Below, piece after piece: positions 17,038 through 25,931 of a DNA stretch of 54,680 nt. The stretch is from Alphaproteobacteria bacterium. Lineage in GTDB: Bacteria > Pseudomonadota > Alphaproteobacteria > SMXS01. Within the stretch, counting starts at the first letter, position 1. Every line of letters begins with the position of its first letter. The notes beneath the pieces are model-generated. The model was not told where the DNA came from. It worked only from the letters and a program-made list of their open reading frames with translations, and did not search any database. Both the position numbers and the translations under genes were made by a program. The DNA lies in NCBI GenBank assembly GCA_030836535.1, contig JAURPT010000156.1, positions 1 to 54,680 on the forward strand, written 5' to 3'.

Positions 17038-17934
17038 CTATTCAGCAGCAGCCAGCTTGGCGTTGTGCTCCTGCGCCCAATCCTTGGCTTCCTGGCTGGA
17101 GGCCCATTTGATGGCCTGTGCCAGAATGCGGCGGAAGATCGGGTTTTCGTAAGTCGCCGGGCCGTCACCAAACTGCAGGTAAACAACCGGGCTGTTCTTG
17201 TAGGTCTTGATCCAGCCAACAATGTTGGAACCTGGCTCATGTTCCCAGCCTTCATTGGAGTTCAGCTCACCCCGCAGGACCGCGTTGGCGGCAGAATAGA
17301 AGTTTTCCTGCGTGAATTCCCAGCTACTGGTAAACAGCGGCACGATTGAATCTTCAAATATTTCTGAGAGGTAGACTTCATCCACCAGCTCAAACGGTTC
17401 AATACCTGCCGTAATCGGGTGGTCCATCGCCGGTGATACGGTGTAGGGCACGTCGATGATGTAGCCGGAGTCGGGTTTGTCGACCCCACGAGACTTGCCC
17501 GGCGTATAGAGAAACTGGCCACCAACAAGCTCGGCCCATTCCGGCCATGTCGGCCAGGCAGCAGCACAGTGATGCATGATCACAAACGGGCAACCTGCCT
17601 CACCCATGGCGCGTACGCCTTCTTTGTAGAATTCGGGCGGATCGTAATACATGCCATCTTCATTACCAAACTGGATGCCCGGCATGTCGTACTGCACGTA
17701 ACAGTCGAAATTCTTCGCCATATCCGGGTTGAACATGAACTGCGCTGCGGGATGTTCAACAGTCGAATACTGAATTTCTTCGATTGAATCGAAAATGTCG
17801 TAGAACGGATCTCGCGAGAACGGATGCCCTCGCGTTGCTACTAGTACATTCGGCCTGCCATCCTGCGGCAGTCGTGTGGTGGCCGGGGACGATGCCCGGT
17901 GATAATCAGGAACGTCTTCGTCATGGTCAGCCAT
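17038..17934 (-). CDS. ThuA-like domain protein (second copy, diverged)
   Basis: A 298-residue protein of the ThuA-like class. The core strand NVLVATRGHPFSRD near residue 30, CPFVIMHHCAAAWPTW near 115-130 and SPVVYLQFGDGPATYENP near the C terminus correspond to the active-site regions of the 6466-7227 paralogue, but overall similarity is low. A start at ATG 17934 is supported by AAGGGGGAG. It is followed by a bidirectional terminator and preceded by the acyl-CoA dehydrogenase gene in divergent order of function but the same direction. The biochemical role is not known; sugar or cyclic-substrate oxidation is only a guess from distant relatives. Confidence 0.72.
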   Translation of the reverse strand: MADHDEDVPDYHRASSPATTRLPQDGRPNVLVATRGHPFSRDPFYDIFDSIEEIQYSTVEHPAAQFMFNPDMAKNFDCYVQYDMPGIQFGNEDGMYYDPPEFYKEGVRAMGEAGCPFVIMHHCAAAWPTWPEWAELVGGQFLYTPGKSRGVDKPDSGYIIDVPYTVSPAMDHPITAGIEPFELVDEVYLSEIFEDSIVPLFTSSWEFTQENFYSAANAVLRGELNSNEGWEHEPGSNIVGWIKTYKNSPVVYLQFGDGPATYENPIFRRILAQAIKWASSQEAKDWAQEHNAKLAAAE

Positions 17935-18018
17935 GATCTCCCCCTTCTTGAAATTGGCAATTGGGTGAATGCTAGTCCAGCCATGGGCGGCATGGCAACT
18001 AACTAATAGAACAGGGTG

Positions 18019-19185
18019 TCAGTAGGACTTCGGCAGCCCCAGCACACGTTCGGCAATAAAGTTCTGGATCAATTGCGCGCTGATCGGTGCAATACGGCCA
18101 ATCAGGCTTTCCCGCAGATAACGCTCCACGTGGAATTCCTTGGCATAGCCAAAGCCGCCATGGGTCATCACGGCATTCTGGCAGGCCTTATAGGCGGCTT
18201 CTGCGGCCATATATTTCGCGGCATTGGCCTCAGCCGCGCAGGATTGACCAGTGTCGTATAGCCAGGCGGCCTTCATGACCAATAAAAAGGCTGATTCCAA
18301 CGCCATCCAGTCCTGCGCCAGCGGGTGCTGGATCGCTTGGTTCTGACCAATGGGCCGATCAAAGACAACACGTTCACCCGCATAATTTGCCGCTTTGGAA
18401 AGCGCCAATTGTCCCAGACCAATACATTCCGCAGCAATGAGTATCCGTTCCGGGTTAAAGCCATCAAAGATATATTTGAAGCCCTTGCCTTCTTCGCCAA
18501 TAAGGTCCTCATAAGGCACCTCGAGATTGTCGATGAACATCTCATTTGAATCGACAGCCTTGCGCCCCATCTTCTCGATCTCACGTACGTCAACACGGTC
18601 GCGGTCGAGCTTCGTATAGAAGAGGCTCATGCCATCCGCGGGCCGTTCGCATTCTTCACGTGGTGTTGTGCGCACCAGAATGAGCATTTTGTCAGCAATC
18701 TGGGCGGTCGAGGTCCAGACCTTCTTGCCATTGATGACATAGCCATCATTGGTACGGTCAGCCCGCGTCTGCAGTGCTGTGGTATTGAGGCCGGCATCGG
18801 GCTCTGTGACGGCAAAACACGCTCGCTCTTCCCCCTTCAGCACAGGTACCAACATGCGCTGCTGCTGTTCTTCGGTGCCATGCACCATAATTGGCTTAAG
18901 GCCAAAAATATTCATGTGCACCGCGGAAGCAGCTGAGAAACCGCCGCCCGACTTGGCAATCGTATGCATCATCAGGGCGGCCTCGGTGATCCCAAGCCCG
19001 GCACCCCCAACACTTTCGGGCATGGCGATCCCAAGCCAACCACCATCAGCAACAGCCTGAACAAAGGCTTCGGGGAAGCCCCCTTCCCTGTCACGCTCCA
19101 GCCAATAGGCGTCATCAAATGGCGCGCAGACAGATTCTATCGCACGGACAATGTCCTGTTGCTGGTCGTTCAGCGCGAAGTCCAT
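18019..19185 (-). CDS. Acyl-CoA dehydrogenase
   Basis: A 388-residue acyl-CoA dehydrogenase with all three domains: an N-terminal helical part, the beta domain with FAVTEPDAGLNTTALQT and NGKKVWTSTAQ, and the C-terminal domain. The C terminus has THGGFGYAKEFHVERYLRES and closes with the FAD-contacting helix. It oxidises an acyl-CoA to the enoyl-CoA and passes electrons to ETF. The gene lies 8 bases after the enoyl-CoA hydratase start region in transcription order (hydratase upstream), giving two consecutive beta-oxidation steps in one transcript with the LLM oxidoreductase. Start at ATG 19185; the ribosome site is weak, overlapping the end of the hydratase. Confidence 0.92.
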   Translation of the reverse strand: MDFALNDQQQDIVRAIESVCAPFDDAYWLERDREGGFPEAFVQAVADGGWLGIAMPESVGGAGLGITEAALMMHTIAKSGGGFSAASAVHMNIFGLKPIMVHGTEEQQQRMLVPVLKGEERACFAVTEPDAGLNTTALQTRADRTNDGYVINGKKVWTSTAQIADKMLILVRTTPREECERPADGMSLFYTKLDRDRVDVREIEKMGRKAVDSNEMFIDNLEVPYEDLIGEEGKGFKYIFDGFNPERILIAAECIGLGQLALSKAANYAGERVVFDRPIGQNQAIQHPLAQDWMALESAFLLVMKAAWLYDTGQSCAAEANAAKYMAAEAAYKACQNAVMTHGGFGYAKEFHVERYLRESLIGRIAPISAQLIQNFIAERVLGLPKSY

Positions 19186-19193
19186 CGTTGCCT

Positions 19194-20006
19194 CTAGTTC
19201 AGGTAATTGGGGACACGCTTTTCAAGGAAGGAAGCCACGCCCTCAGCCACATCGCCATTGGCCGATGTGAGGATTTGGTTGCGGTCTTCCAGTGCAATCG
19301 CCGTTTCAAGATTCTGCGCATCCACATTGGCCCAGAAGGCTTCTTTCGTTAGGCGCAAACCCAGCGGGGCCGTTACCATCATGTCATCGACCAATGCCTG
19401 ACCCGTGGCTTCCAGCTGATCCATCGGAACGACGTCAGAGACAAGCCCCGTCCGCAGGGCGCGGTCAGCATCAATAAAGCGCCCCGTCATCAGCAGTTCT
19501 GCAGCGTTCGATGTACCGATGAGGCGCGGCAGATGGTAGCTGGCCCCCATTTCACAGCCCGACAGGCCAATCTTGATAAAGGCACAGTTCATCTTGGTGC
19601 CTTCAGCGGCAATGCGCACATCACAACCCAGTGCGATGGAGAACCCACCACCGGCGGCGAAACCATGGATCAGGCCAATGATCGGCTGCGGGCAGCGGCG
19701 CATACGCATGACAATGCCACTAAAGCGACGCTGGCTGATCATCCCCTTATTGGTGACGCCATTGTTGAATTCAGTTTCCTGGTCGGCGGTACGGTTTGGG
19801 TCTTTCATATCCAGCCCGGCACAAAAGGCTCGCCCTGCCCCTTTCAACACCACGACACGCGTGTCGTAATCTTCCAGCAGGCTGTCAAAATAGTGGTTCA
19901 GTTCGGCCACGAAATCGCGGCTCAGTGCATTGAGGTTATCCGGGCGGTTAAAGGTTACCCAATCCACACGTCCACGCTTCTCAACAATCAGGTTCTTATA
20001 TTCCAT
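19194..20006 (-). CDS. Enoyl-CoA hydratase/isomerase
   Basis: A 270-residue crotonase. GAGRAFCAGLDMKDPN forms the first oxyanion-hole element and GFAAGGGFSIALGCDVRIAA the second; IKIGLSGCEMGASYHLPRLIG follows. Family members hydrate or isomerise enoyl-CoA thioesters. The ATG at 20006 is preceded by AAGGAAAG. It lies between an LLM-family oxidoreductase (25 bases upstream) and an acyl-CoA dehydrogenase (8 bases downstream), so the three are very probably one operon. It differs clearly from the hydratase at 9038-9913 and is not a recent duplicate. Confidence 0.9.
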   Translation of the reverse strand: MEYKNLIVEKRGRVDWVTFNRPDNLNALSRDFVAELNHYFDSLLEDYDTRVVVLKGAGRAFCAGLDMKDPNRTADQETEFNNGVTNKGMISQRRFSGIVMRMRRCPQPIIGLIHGFAAGGGFSIALGCDVRIAAEGTKMNCAFIKIGLSGCEMGASYHLPRLIGTSNAAELLMTGRFIDADRALRTGLVSDVVPMDQLEATGQALVDDMMVTAPLGLRLTKEAFWANVDAQNLETAIALEDRNQILTSANGDVAEGVASFLEKRVPNYLN

Positions 20007-20031
20007 CGTTCTTTCTTTCCTTCGTTAGGCC

Positions 20032-20916
20032 TTACAGCGCCAGCATCCGCTCGCGGAATTCGGCAGCTAATTTCAAATGTTGGTCGACACTGGTATAGCC
20101 CAAGCCCAGCGCACCAAAGGTAAAGTGCGTACCGCCATTGGCGGCCCAAAGTTTGGCCCCTTCCATGCACTGGTCCATGGTGATGACATCATCGCCGATA
20201 GGCGACTTCAGCCCATGAATTGTTTCAATACCAATGTCGGCGGGGTTACGACCGGCCTTCTCAGCAGCGGCGTGCATGATATCGATCTGCGGCGCGAGGG
20301 ATTCCGGCGTACCAACAGGAATCCAGCCATCGCCCATACGGCCTGTGCGTTCAGCCACGGCATCAGACATGCCCCCGAACCAAATGGGAATGGGCTTTTG
20401 TACGGAGTTCGGGTTCAGGCCACTGCGCGGCACCGTGTGGAAGTCGCCTTCAAACTCAAACAGCTCATTGCTCCACAAGCCCCGCATCACCTCAATCTGT
20501 TCTTCGCAGAGTTTGCCGCGTCCTTTCCAGGGCATGCCCAGGGCATCAAATTCAATTTCCTGCCAACCAACACCAATGCCGAGGCGCAAGCGGCCGCCCG
20601 ACAGGAAGTCTACCTGGGCGGCCTGTTTAGCCACCAGCACCGCCTGGCGCTGTGGCATAATAAGAATGCCCGTCGACATCTCGATCTTGCTGGTAACGGC
20701 AGCAATGTAACCATAGGAAACAAAAGGCTCCTGAAACGCATCAGCAATTGAATAGGGCGTGAAGGCATCCGGGTAGTCTGACCGGTCAACCTGCAGCACG
20801 TGATCAGTCAGCAGTAGATGGTCAAAACCCAGCTCTTCTGCACCTTGTGCGAAATCTTTGAGTGCAATCGGGTCATCCCCGATTTCCTGCGCCGGTATCA
20901 TGGTACCGATTTTCAT
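20032..20916 (-). CDS. LLM-class (luciferase-like) flavin/F420 oxidoreductase
   Basis: A 294-residue luciferase-like TIM-barrel oxidoreductase. The N-terminal MKIGTMIPAQEIG, DHLLLTDHVLQVD, the segment LDFLSGGRLRLGIGVGWQEIEF-like pattern near residues 103-122 and PIWFGGMSDAVAERTGRMGDGWIP are family hallmarks. The group resembles the F420-type TIGR03619 subfamily, but whether this organism makes F420 is unknown, and FMN use is possible. The ATG at 20916 has a GGGAGGGAAG site. It leads the operon with enoyl-CoA hydratase and acyl-CoA dehydrogenase and may oxidise or reduce a ketone or alcohol intermediate (inference). Confidence 0.87.
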   Translation of the reverse strand: MKIGTMIPAQEIGDDPIALKDFAQGAEELGFDHLLLTDHVLQVDRSDYPDAFTPYSIADAFQEPFVSYGYIAAVTSKIEMSTGILIMPQRQAVLVAKQAAQVDFLSGGRLRLGIGVGWQEIEFDALGMPWKGRGKLCEEQIEVMRGLWSNELFEFEGDFHTVPRSGLNPNSVQKPIPIWFGGMSDAVAERTGRMGDGWIPVGTPESLAPQIDIMHAAAEKAGRNPADIGIETIHGLKSPIGDDVITMDQCMEGAKLWAANGGTHFTFGALGLGYTSVDQHLKLAAEFRERMLAL

Positions 20917-20999
20917 GCTTCCCTCCCAAAATCATGTGCAACGACTATAGCGGCGCGTATGATCAATGCATCAGGAAAGTAGGCGTTGGGGAGAACGTT

Positions 21000-21590
21000 A
21001 TGCAGTCACCACCAAAACTAATCAAAGCAACCGCCCAAGACAGGGAAACTGTCATGGATATCGTGGTCGCCGCCTTTATTGCCGACCCTATGGTACGCTG
21101 GATGATCCCGGACCCCAGCAATTACCTGCAACACGCCAAAACCATGATGGATGCCTTTGGCGGTAATTGCACCGATTACAACAACAGCTTCTACATTGAA
21201 GGTGACAAAGGCGTGGTGCTCTGGCGCCCACCTGGTGCGCCCGCCGATGAAGAAGCCATGGAGGCGGCCATGGGCGCAGGTGCAGATCCATCGATGATGG
21301 AAGATGCGGCCATCGTGATGGGCGAGGTGCAGTCCTACCATCCAGAGGAACCACACTGGTATTTGCCCATCATTGGCGTAGACCCTGCCTGGCAGGGCAT
21401 GGGGCTGGGCGCGGCCCTGCTGAGAGAATCGTTGAAGGCGGTAGACGCAGATGGCCTGCCCGCCTTCCTGGAGTCGTCAAACCCGGCGAATGTCTCGCTT
21501 TACATGCGCCACGGGTTCGAGCCGCTCGCACAGTGCCAGCGGGGCAATAGCCCGATCATGACGCCTATGTTGCGACCGGTACAGAAATAG
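21000..21590 (+). CDS. GNAT-family N-acetyltransferase
   Basis: A 196-residue acetyltransferase of the GNAT fold. Motif A is visible as GVDPAWQGMGLGAALLRES, which binds the pyrophosphate of acetyl-CoA. Motif B follows as FLESSNPANVSLYMRHGFEP. The ATG at 21000 is supported by GGGGAG upstream; an extension to 20862 would overlap the divergent LLM gene. The substrate, a small amine or protein N terminus, cannot be assigned. Its stop adjoins the stop of the convergent lipoprotein gene within the palindrome TAGCTA. Confidence 0.87.
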   Translation: MQSPPKLIKATAQDRETVMDIVVAAFIADPMVRWMIPDPSNYLQHAKTMMDAFGGNCTDYNNSFYIEGDKGVVLWRPPGAPADEEAMEAAMGAGADPSMMEDAAIVMGEVQSYHPEEPHWYLPIIGVDPAWQGMGLGAALLRESLKAVDADGLPAFLESSNPANVSLYMRHGFEPLAQCQRGNSPIMTPMLRPVQK

Positions 21591-21860
21591 CTATGAACAA
21601 GCCCCAATTGCCGACATCATCGACATACCTGCCGACATGGTTTTGGCACCGCCGGCCGCTACCAATTCATCGACCCATGCTTGGCCATGTTTTTCGACCA
21701 GTTCACCATATACACATCGAGCAAGAGATTCGCTAACCGGGTTCTTATCTTCTGTCATGATTTTGACAAAGGCGTCTTCTTGCGGGTCCGACCCACAAGA
21801 CGCCAGAAGCATGGTTGAAAGCAGGAGTGCTGACGCACGAAGTCTGAAAGATTTCATCAT
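21591..21860 (-). CDS. Small putative lipoprotein, unknown function
   Basis: An 89-residue protein with a lipoprotein signal peptide: a charged start (MMKSFRLR), a hydrophobic core (ALLLSTMLLA) and the lipobox LLASC with the acylated Cys at residue 22. The mature part is short (about 67 residues), acidic and contains two further cysteines (ARCVYGEL and the C-terminal GACS) that could form a disulfide in the periplasm. The start has an AAAGGA site. I do not recognise the family. It may be an independent gene since both neighbours point toward or away from it. Confidence 0.7.
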   Translation of the reverse strand: MMKSFRLRASALLLSTMLLASCGSDPQEDAFVKIMTEDKNPVSESLARCVYGELVEKHGQAWVDELVAAGGAKTMSAGMSMMSAIGACS

Positions 21861-22008
21861 CTATTCCTTTCAATATCAAAGATGAACAATGTAAATAGGC
21901 TATTACTCATAGTTGTGTTTATCAAGGCATAATTCACCAAATTAAATTGTACTTTCGATCGCCTTACAATGCCCCTATCATCCTCACCACAACAGGGAGG
22001 AACCACTG

Positions 22009-22743
22009 ATGAATGAATTTCACGTCAACGTCGAAACGCCAGATGGCTTGATGGAATGCTTTGCCGCACACCCCGATGGTGACGGCCCCTTCCCGCCCGT
22101 CATCCTCTATATGGACGCGCCTGGTATTCGCGAAGAATTGCGCGACTTTACGCGTCGCATCGCCGAAAAAGGTTACTTCGCCCTGTTGCCAGATATGTAT
22201 TGGCGCGAAGGCAAAATGCGCTTCGACCTATCCAAGGGACAGGAAGAGTTGGACCGTATGTTCGCCTCTATGGATGCTATCAATCTGGGCATGATCATGC
22301 GCGACACTGAAGGCATGCTCGCCTATTTCAACCAAAACCCGGTTGTCGATGGCCCGGTTGGCTGTATTGGTTACTGCATGTCTGGCCAATATGTCGTGGC
22401 CGCTGCTGGTAATTTCCCGGACCGTTTTGCCGCTGTTGCCTCACTTTATGGCGTTGCCATCGTGACCGACCATGAGCGCTCACCGCACCTGTTGGCACCG
22501 CAGATCAAGGCAGAGCTTTACCTGGGCTTTGCAGAAGAAGACCACTGGGTAGGCCCGGAAGTCATCCCGACGCTGACCAGGGCGCTGGACGATAACAATG
22601 TGGACTACGTGCTGGAAACAGTCCCCGGCACCGAACACGGCTATTGTTTCCCCGGTCGCCCCGCCTATGCCCATGAGGCAGCGGAACGGACGTGGGATAT
22701 CTTTTTCGAGTTATGCGACCGCAAGCTGAAACAGCGCTTGTGA
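22009..22743 (+). CDS. Dienelactone hydrolase family protein
   Basis: A 244-residue alpha/beta hydrolase of the dienelactone hydrolase family. The nucleophile is a cysteine in GYCMSGQ (Cys123), as in true dienelactone hydrolases rather than serine esterases. EEDHWVGPE near 178 supplies the acid and GTEHGYCFPGR the histidine (His211), completing the triad. The family cleaves lactone rings in chloroaromatic and other ring-degradation routes. The ATG at 22009 is preceded by GGGAGGAA. It is convergent with the carotenoid oxygenase gene, with one base between the stop codons. Confidence 0.9.
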   Translation: MNEFHVNVETPDGLMECFAAHPDGDGPFPPVILYMDAPGIREELRDFTRRIAEKGYFALLPDMYWREGKMRFDLSKGQEELDRMFASMDAINLGMIMRDTEGMLAYFNQNPVVDGPVGCIGYCMSGQYVVAAAGNFPDRFAAVASLYGVAIVTDHERSPHLLAPQIKAELYLGFAEEDHWVGPEVIPTLTRALDDNNVDYVLETVPGTEHGYCFPGRPAYAHEAAERTWDIFFELCDRKLKQRL

Positions 22744-22744
22744 T

Positions 22745-24166
22745 CTAGGCGGGGACCCATGCCGCGTGGAACCCGAAGGGCACGCGGCTGGGGATCTTCA
22801 GCCGGGCGACTGGCTCACCCCCAAAATTCTGCGCGTCGATGACCCGGCATTCACTTTCGCCGGTGTTTTCGTTGTAGCCAAAGCAGATGACATAGCCGTC
22901 ATCTTCGGCCTGACTGTTCTTGCGCGGCGCAAAGATAGGCTCGCTGCCGAAGGTACCATCGCCCAATTCGTGCGGGATAATCTCGCCGGTGGCATCATCA
23001 TATTTGATGAGTTTTTCAAACATGTTGGTGCGCCCAACGCAGTAAACAGCGCCATAGGCATATTGTGTTTTGTAGCCGACCAGATTGTCGTTCACACGGG
23101 TGAAGTCGCAGTAATATTGACCGTCCGGGTCCAAGCTACGCTCGGTCACAGCGCCGGTTTCCATATTCAGGCGCCACTCGTAGAGCGAACCCAACAGGTC
23201 GGTATCACCCACGCCATCCCAGTCTTTTGAGCCGATACCCATCACATCTGTGCTGACGGAGCGGCAGGCCTGCAGGACAACTTCATCACCTTCTTCCCAG
23301 GCGTTGACCACGTGGTAGACCATGCCGGGGTCGATATCGAACCACTTGGCTTCTGCATCACCGCCGTGGCGCGGCACCACGCCAATACGCGCACCCTTTT
23401 CAGGCTCCCAGGCCATGATATCGTCACCCGTCATCAGGCGAGAGATATCGAACACCAATGGCAGGTCCAGAAACAGCGTGTAGTGCTCGGTAATGGCGCA
23501 GTCATGCATCAGCACGGCTTTGGGCAGATCAACGGTCGTCTGGTGCGTGAACTTACCGTTCTTGTCGATGACGCTATAGCTCAGATAGGGCGGGACTGGT
23601 TGATAGCCAAAGGTCATTAGCTCGCCGGTTTTTGCGTCTACCTTGGGGTGGGCTGTGAAATTGTGGGTCAACTGGCCATCGAAATTGGTTTCGCCCTTTG
23701 TCTCCAACCCCGGCAGATCAATAATATGCGGAATGGCCCCTTCCACTAACGCGTACAGCGTCTTGTTATGATAAACCATGGCCGTATTGGCGGAGTTTTT
23801 GGACGGCCCTTCTTCGGGAATTTCACCACTCATCATGACATCGGCCATGGACCGATAGCCCTTCCAGATCCAGGTGCCTTTTTCGCGCTCCGCCCGTAGG
23901 CCTGCCGTATCAACAAAGCGGTTCCGATAGGTCGCCTTACCACCTACGAACTGCACCTGGTGGATCATGCCGTCGCCATCAAACATGTGATACAGGTCTT
24001 CATCGGGGATGTAATAGGGGTTCGGGCCGATACGAAGGAAACTGCCGTCGATATCGTTCGGAATTTCACCAATGACCTCCAGATCAGGCCAGGTGTGTTC
24101 TTCCCGCTGCGGCGCAAAATTGCCGGTCAGAAAGTAATTCGTTTCTTCTTTTTGCTGTGTGGACAT
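22745..24166 (-). CDS. Carotenoid oxygenase (CCD/RPE65 family)
   Basis: A 473-residue seven-bladed beta-propeller dioxygenase that cleaves a polyene or stilbene double bond with O2. All four iron-binding histidines are visible: His173 (FTAHPK), His221 (LMHDCAIT), His285 (VYHVVNAWEE) and His467 (FGFHAAW). The N-terminal GSFLRIGPNPYY is also typical. A start at ATG 24166 follows GGGGAG. The closest known activities in bacteria are apocarotenoid, lignostilbene and isoeugenol cleavage; which applies here is open. A plausible promoter lies just upstream at 24197-24224. Confidence 0.92.
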   Translation of the reverse strand: MSTQQKEETNYFLTGNFAPQREEHTWPDLEVIGEIPNDIDGSFLRIGPNPYYIPDEDLYHMFDGDGMIHQVQFVGGKATYRNRFVDTAGLRAEREKGTWIWKGYRSMADVMMSGEIPEEGPSKNSANTAMVYHNKTLYALVEGAIPHIIDLPGLETKGETNFDGQLTHNFTAHPKVDAKTGELMTFGYQPVPPYLSYSVIDKNGKFTHQTTVDLPKAVLMHDCAITEHYTLFLDLPLVFDISRLMTGDDIMAWEPEKGARIGVVPRHGGDAEAKWFDIDPGMVYHVVNAWEEGDEVVLQACRSVSTDVMGIGSKDWDGVGDTDLLGSLYEWRLNMETGAVTERSLDPDGQYYCDFTRVNDNLVGYKTQYAYGAVYCVGRTNMFEKLIKYDDATGEIIPHELGDGTFGSEPIFAPRKNSQAEDDGYVICFGYNENTGESECRVIDAQNFGGEPVARLKIPSRVPFGFHAAWVPA

Positions 24167-24196
24167 CCCAAACTCCCCGATGAATTTACATCGTAT

Positions 24197-24224
24197 GTTA
24201 TGGGGTAAGTCCGCCCTTTGACAA
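24197..24224 (-). promoter_or_regulatory. Possible sigma-70 promoter for carotenoid oxygenase
   Basis: On the minus strand, TTGTCA (24219-24224) and CATAAC (24197-24202) are separated by 16 bases, and the gene starts about 30 bases downstream. The -35 box matches five of six consensus bases. Confidence 0.4.
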
Positions 24225-24226
24225 GC

Positions 24227-25096
24227 CTAGTTCAACAATTCCCGCAAATATTGGCTATAGGCGTTGTCGCCAAGTTTTTTCAGATGCTCTTGCAGCGTAA
24301 CTGTATTGATCCATCCCGCATTGAATGCAATTTCTTCCGGGCAGCCCATCTGCACGCCCTGGCGGTTTTCCAGTGTCCGCACAAAATTCCCTGCGTCCAA
24401 CAGGCTGCTATGTGTGCCCGTGTCCAACCAGGCGTAGCCCCTGCCCAACTGCTCAACGACCAGCGAGCCATCATCCGCGTAATGTTGAAGAAGATCGGTG
24501 ATTTCTAACTCGCCCCTTGCAGAGGGTGTTACGCGCTTCGCCCTCGTAGGCGCTGTGCCATCGAGGAAATAGAGCCCCGTAATGGCGAGGTTTGAACGCG
24601 GATTGGCAGGCTTTTCTTCAATCGAAAGAACACGCTTGTTGTTATCGATTTCGACCACGCCATATTGGCCAGGGTCTTGCACCTGATAACCAAAAACAAC
24701 GCCGCCTACCGCGTCCGCATTTGCTGCTTTGAGCTTCTCCGTCAGGGAATGACCGAAAAACATATTGTCGCCCAAAATCATGGCCGACGGCGCTCCCGCC
24801 AAGAACGCTTCTGCAATCATATAAGCCTGCGCCAAACCATCCGGTGATGGCTGCACGAGATAGGTGAAATCGCACCCCCACTGGCTGCCGTCGCCCAACA
24901 CTGACTGAAACTGCGCCTGATCCTGCGGCGTCGTGATAATGGCAATGTCGCGTATCCCAGCCAGCATCAGGGTCGTCAGCGGGTAGTAGATCATGGGCTT
25001 GTCGTAGATCGGCAGAAGCTGCTTCGAGATGCCGATGGTTGCAGGGTATAGGCGGCTACCCGTGCCACCTGCCAGAATGATGCCTTTACGTGTCAT
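24227..25096 (-). CDS. rmlA: Glucose-1-phosphate thymidylyltransferase
   Basis: A 289-residue nucleotidyltransferase making dTDP-glucose from glucose-1-phosphate and dTTP, the first step of dTDP-L-rhamnose synthesis. The nucleotide-binding motif GIILAGGTGSRLYP at the N terminus, SKQLLPIYDKPMIYYPL, ILGDNMFFG and the C-terminal CPEEIAFNAGWI are characteristic. It overlaps rmlD by 11 bases and is the last gene of the operon, with only a 60-base gap before the carotenoid oxygenase start. Confidence 0.97.
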   Translation of the reverse strand: MTRKGIILAGGTGSRLYPATIGISKQLLPIYDKPMIYYPLTTLMLAGIRDIAIITTPQDQAQFQSVLGDGSQWGCDFTYLVQPSPDGLAQAYMIAEAFLAGAPSAMILGDNMFFGHSLTEKLKAANADAVGGVVFGYQVQDPGQYGVVEIDNNKRVLSIEEKPANPRSNLAITGLYFLDGTAPTRAKRVTPSARGELEITDLLQHYADDGSLVVEQLGRGYAWLDTGTHSSLLDAGNFVRTLENRQGVQMGCPEEIAFNAGWINTVTLQEHLKKLGDNAYSQYLRELLN

Positions 25097-25931
25097 TCAA
25101 CCAATCCCTATTGATTACCCGCCGCCAGTCTGGCCGCTTAATCCCAAGGTCTGCGGCGATCTTGTCACAGTTCAGGCGTGAATTCAGCGGTCTTTGTGCG
25201 GGCGTCGGGAAGGCCGACAGGGGCACATCACGAACAATTGTCTTCAACCCTGCCCGGTTGATGGCCTCCCGCACCCAATCAGCCCGGCTAACCTCTGGTG
25301 CACCCGCAAAGTGATAGAGACCGCCTGCTATCGACGGCGCATTAATGACCTTCCCTGCCATCATATGTAACGCCGCTGCGATATCCCCCGCAAAGGTGGG
25401 GCCGCCGACCTGTTCGGAGACGACATCAAGGCTTTTCCGTTCACCGGCCAGACGCAGCATGGTCCTGACAAAATTATCTCCAGCCCGGGAAAACACCCAG
25501 GATGTACGCAGCACGAATGACTGGCCACCCGCTGCGAGGACGGCTTCTTCCCCCAGGCATTTGCTGCGACCATAGGCATTGATGGGAGAAACAGGATCCT
25601 CTTCACGCCAACCCTCGTCACCGGTACCGTCAAACACGTAGTCGGTCGAGATATGAAAGAGCGGCAAGCTTTTCTCTGCACAGGCTTGGGCCAACGCACC
25701 CGGCGTTGTCGCGTTGACGGTCACGGCTGCCTCATAATCCTTTTCCGCTGCATCAACAGCGGTATAGGCGGCCGCATTGATCACGACATCTGCAGACGTC
25801 CGCCGCACAATGTCTGCGCACCGCTCAGGCTTCAGAAAGTTAGCTTGGGCTCGTGGCGGCAATTCAGCCTCGAAATGTTGCAATAGTGCAGTACCCACCT
25901 GCCCTGTCGAGCCGAAGATCAGCGCCTTCAC
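25086..25931 (-). CDS. rmlD: dTDP-4-dehydrorhamnose reductase
   Basis: A 281-residue extended SDR catalysing the final NADPH-dependent reduction to dTDP-L-rhamnose. The dinucleotide motif IFGSTGQVG sits at the N terminus. [26 protein letters not shown] and the active-site tyrosine/lysine in [12 protein letters not shown] are typical of RmlD. The gene overlaps rmlB by 4 bases and rmlA by 11, indicating translational coupling. Confidence 0.95.
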   Translation of the reverse strand: MKALIFGSTGQVGTALLQHFEAELPPRAQANFLKPERCADIVRRTSADVVINAAAYTAVDAAEKDYEAAVTVNATTPGALAQACAEKSLPLFHISTDYVFDGTGDEGWREEDPVSPINAYGRSKCLGEEAVLAAGGQSFVLRTSWVFSRAGDNFVRTMLRLAGERKSLDVVSEQVGGPTFAGDIAAALHMMAGKVINAPSIAGGLYHFAGAPEVSRADWVREAINRAGLKTIVRDVPLSAFPTPAQRPLNSRLNCDKIAADLGIKRPDWRRVINRDWLNDT

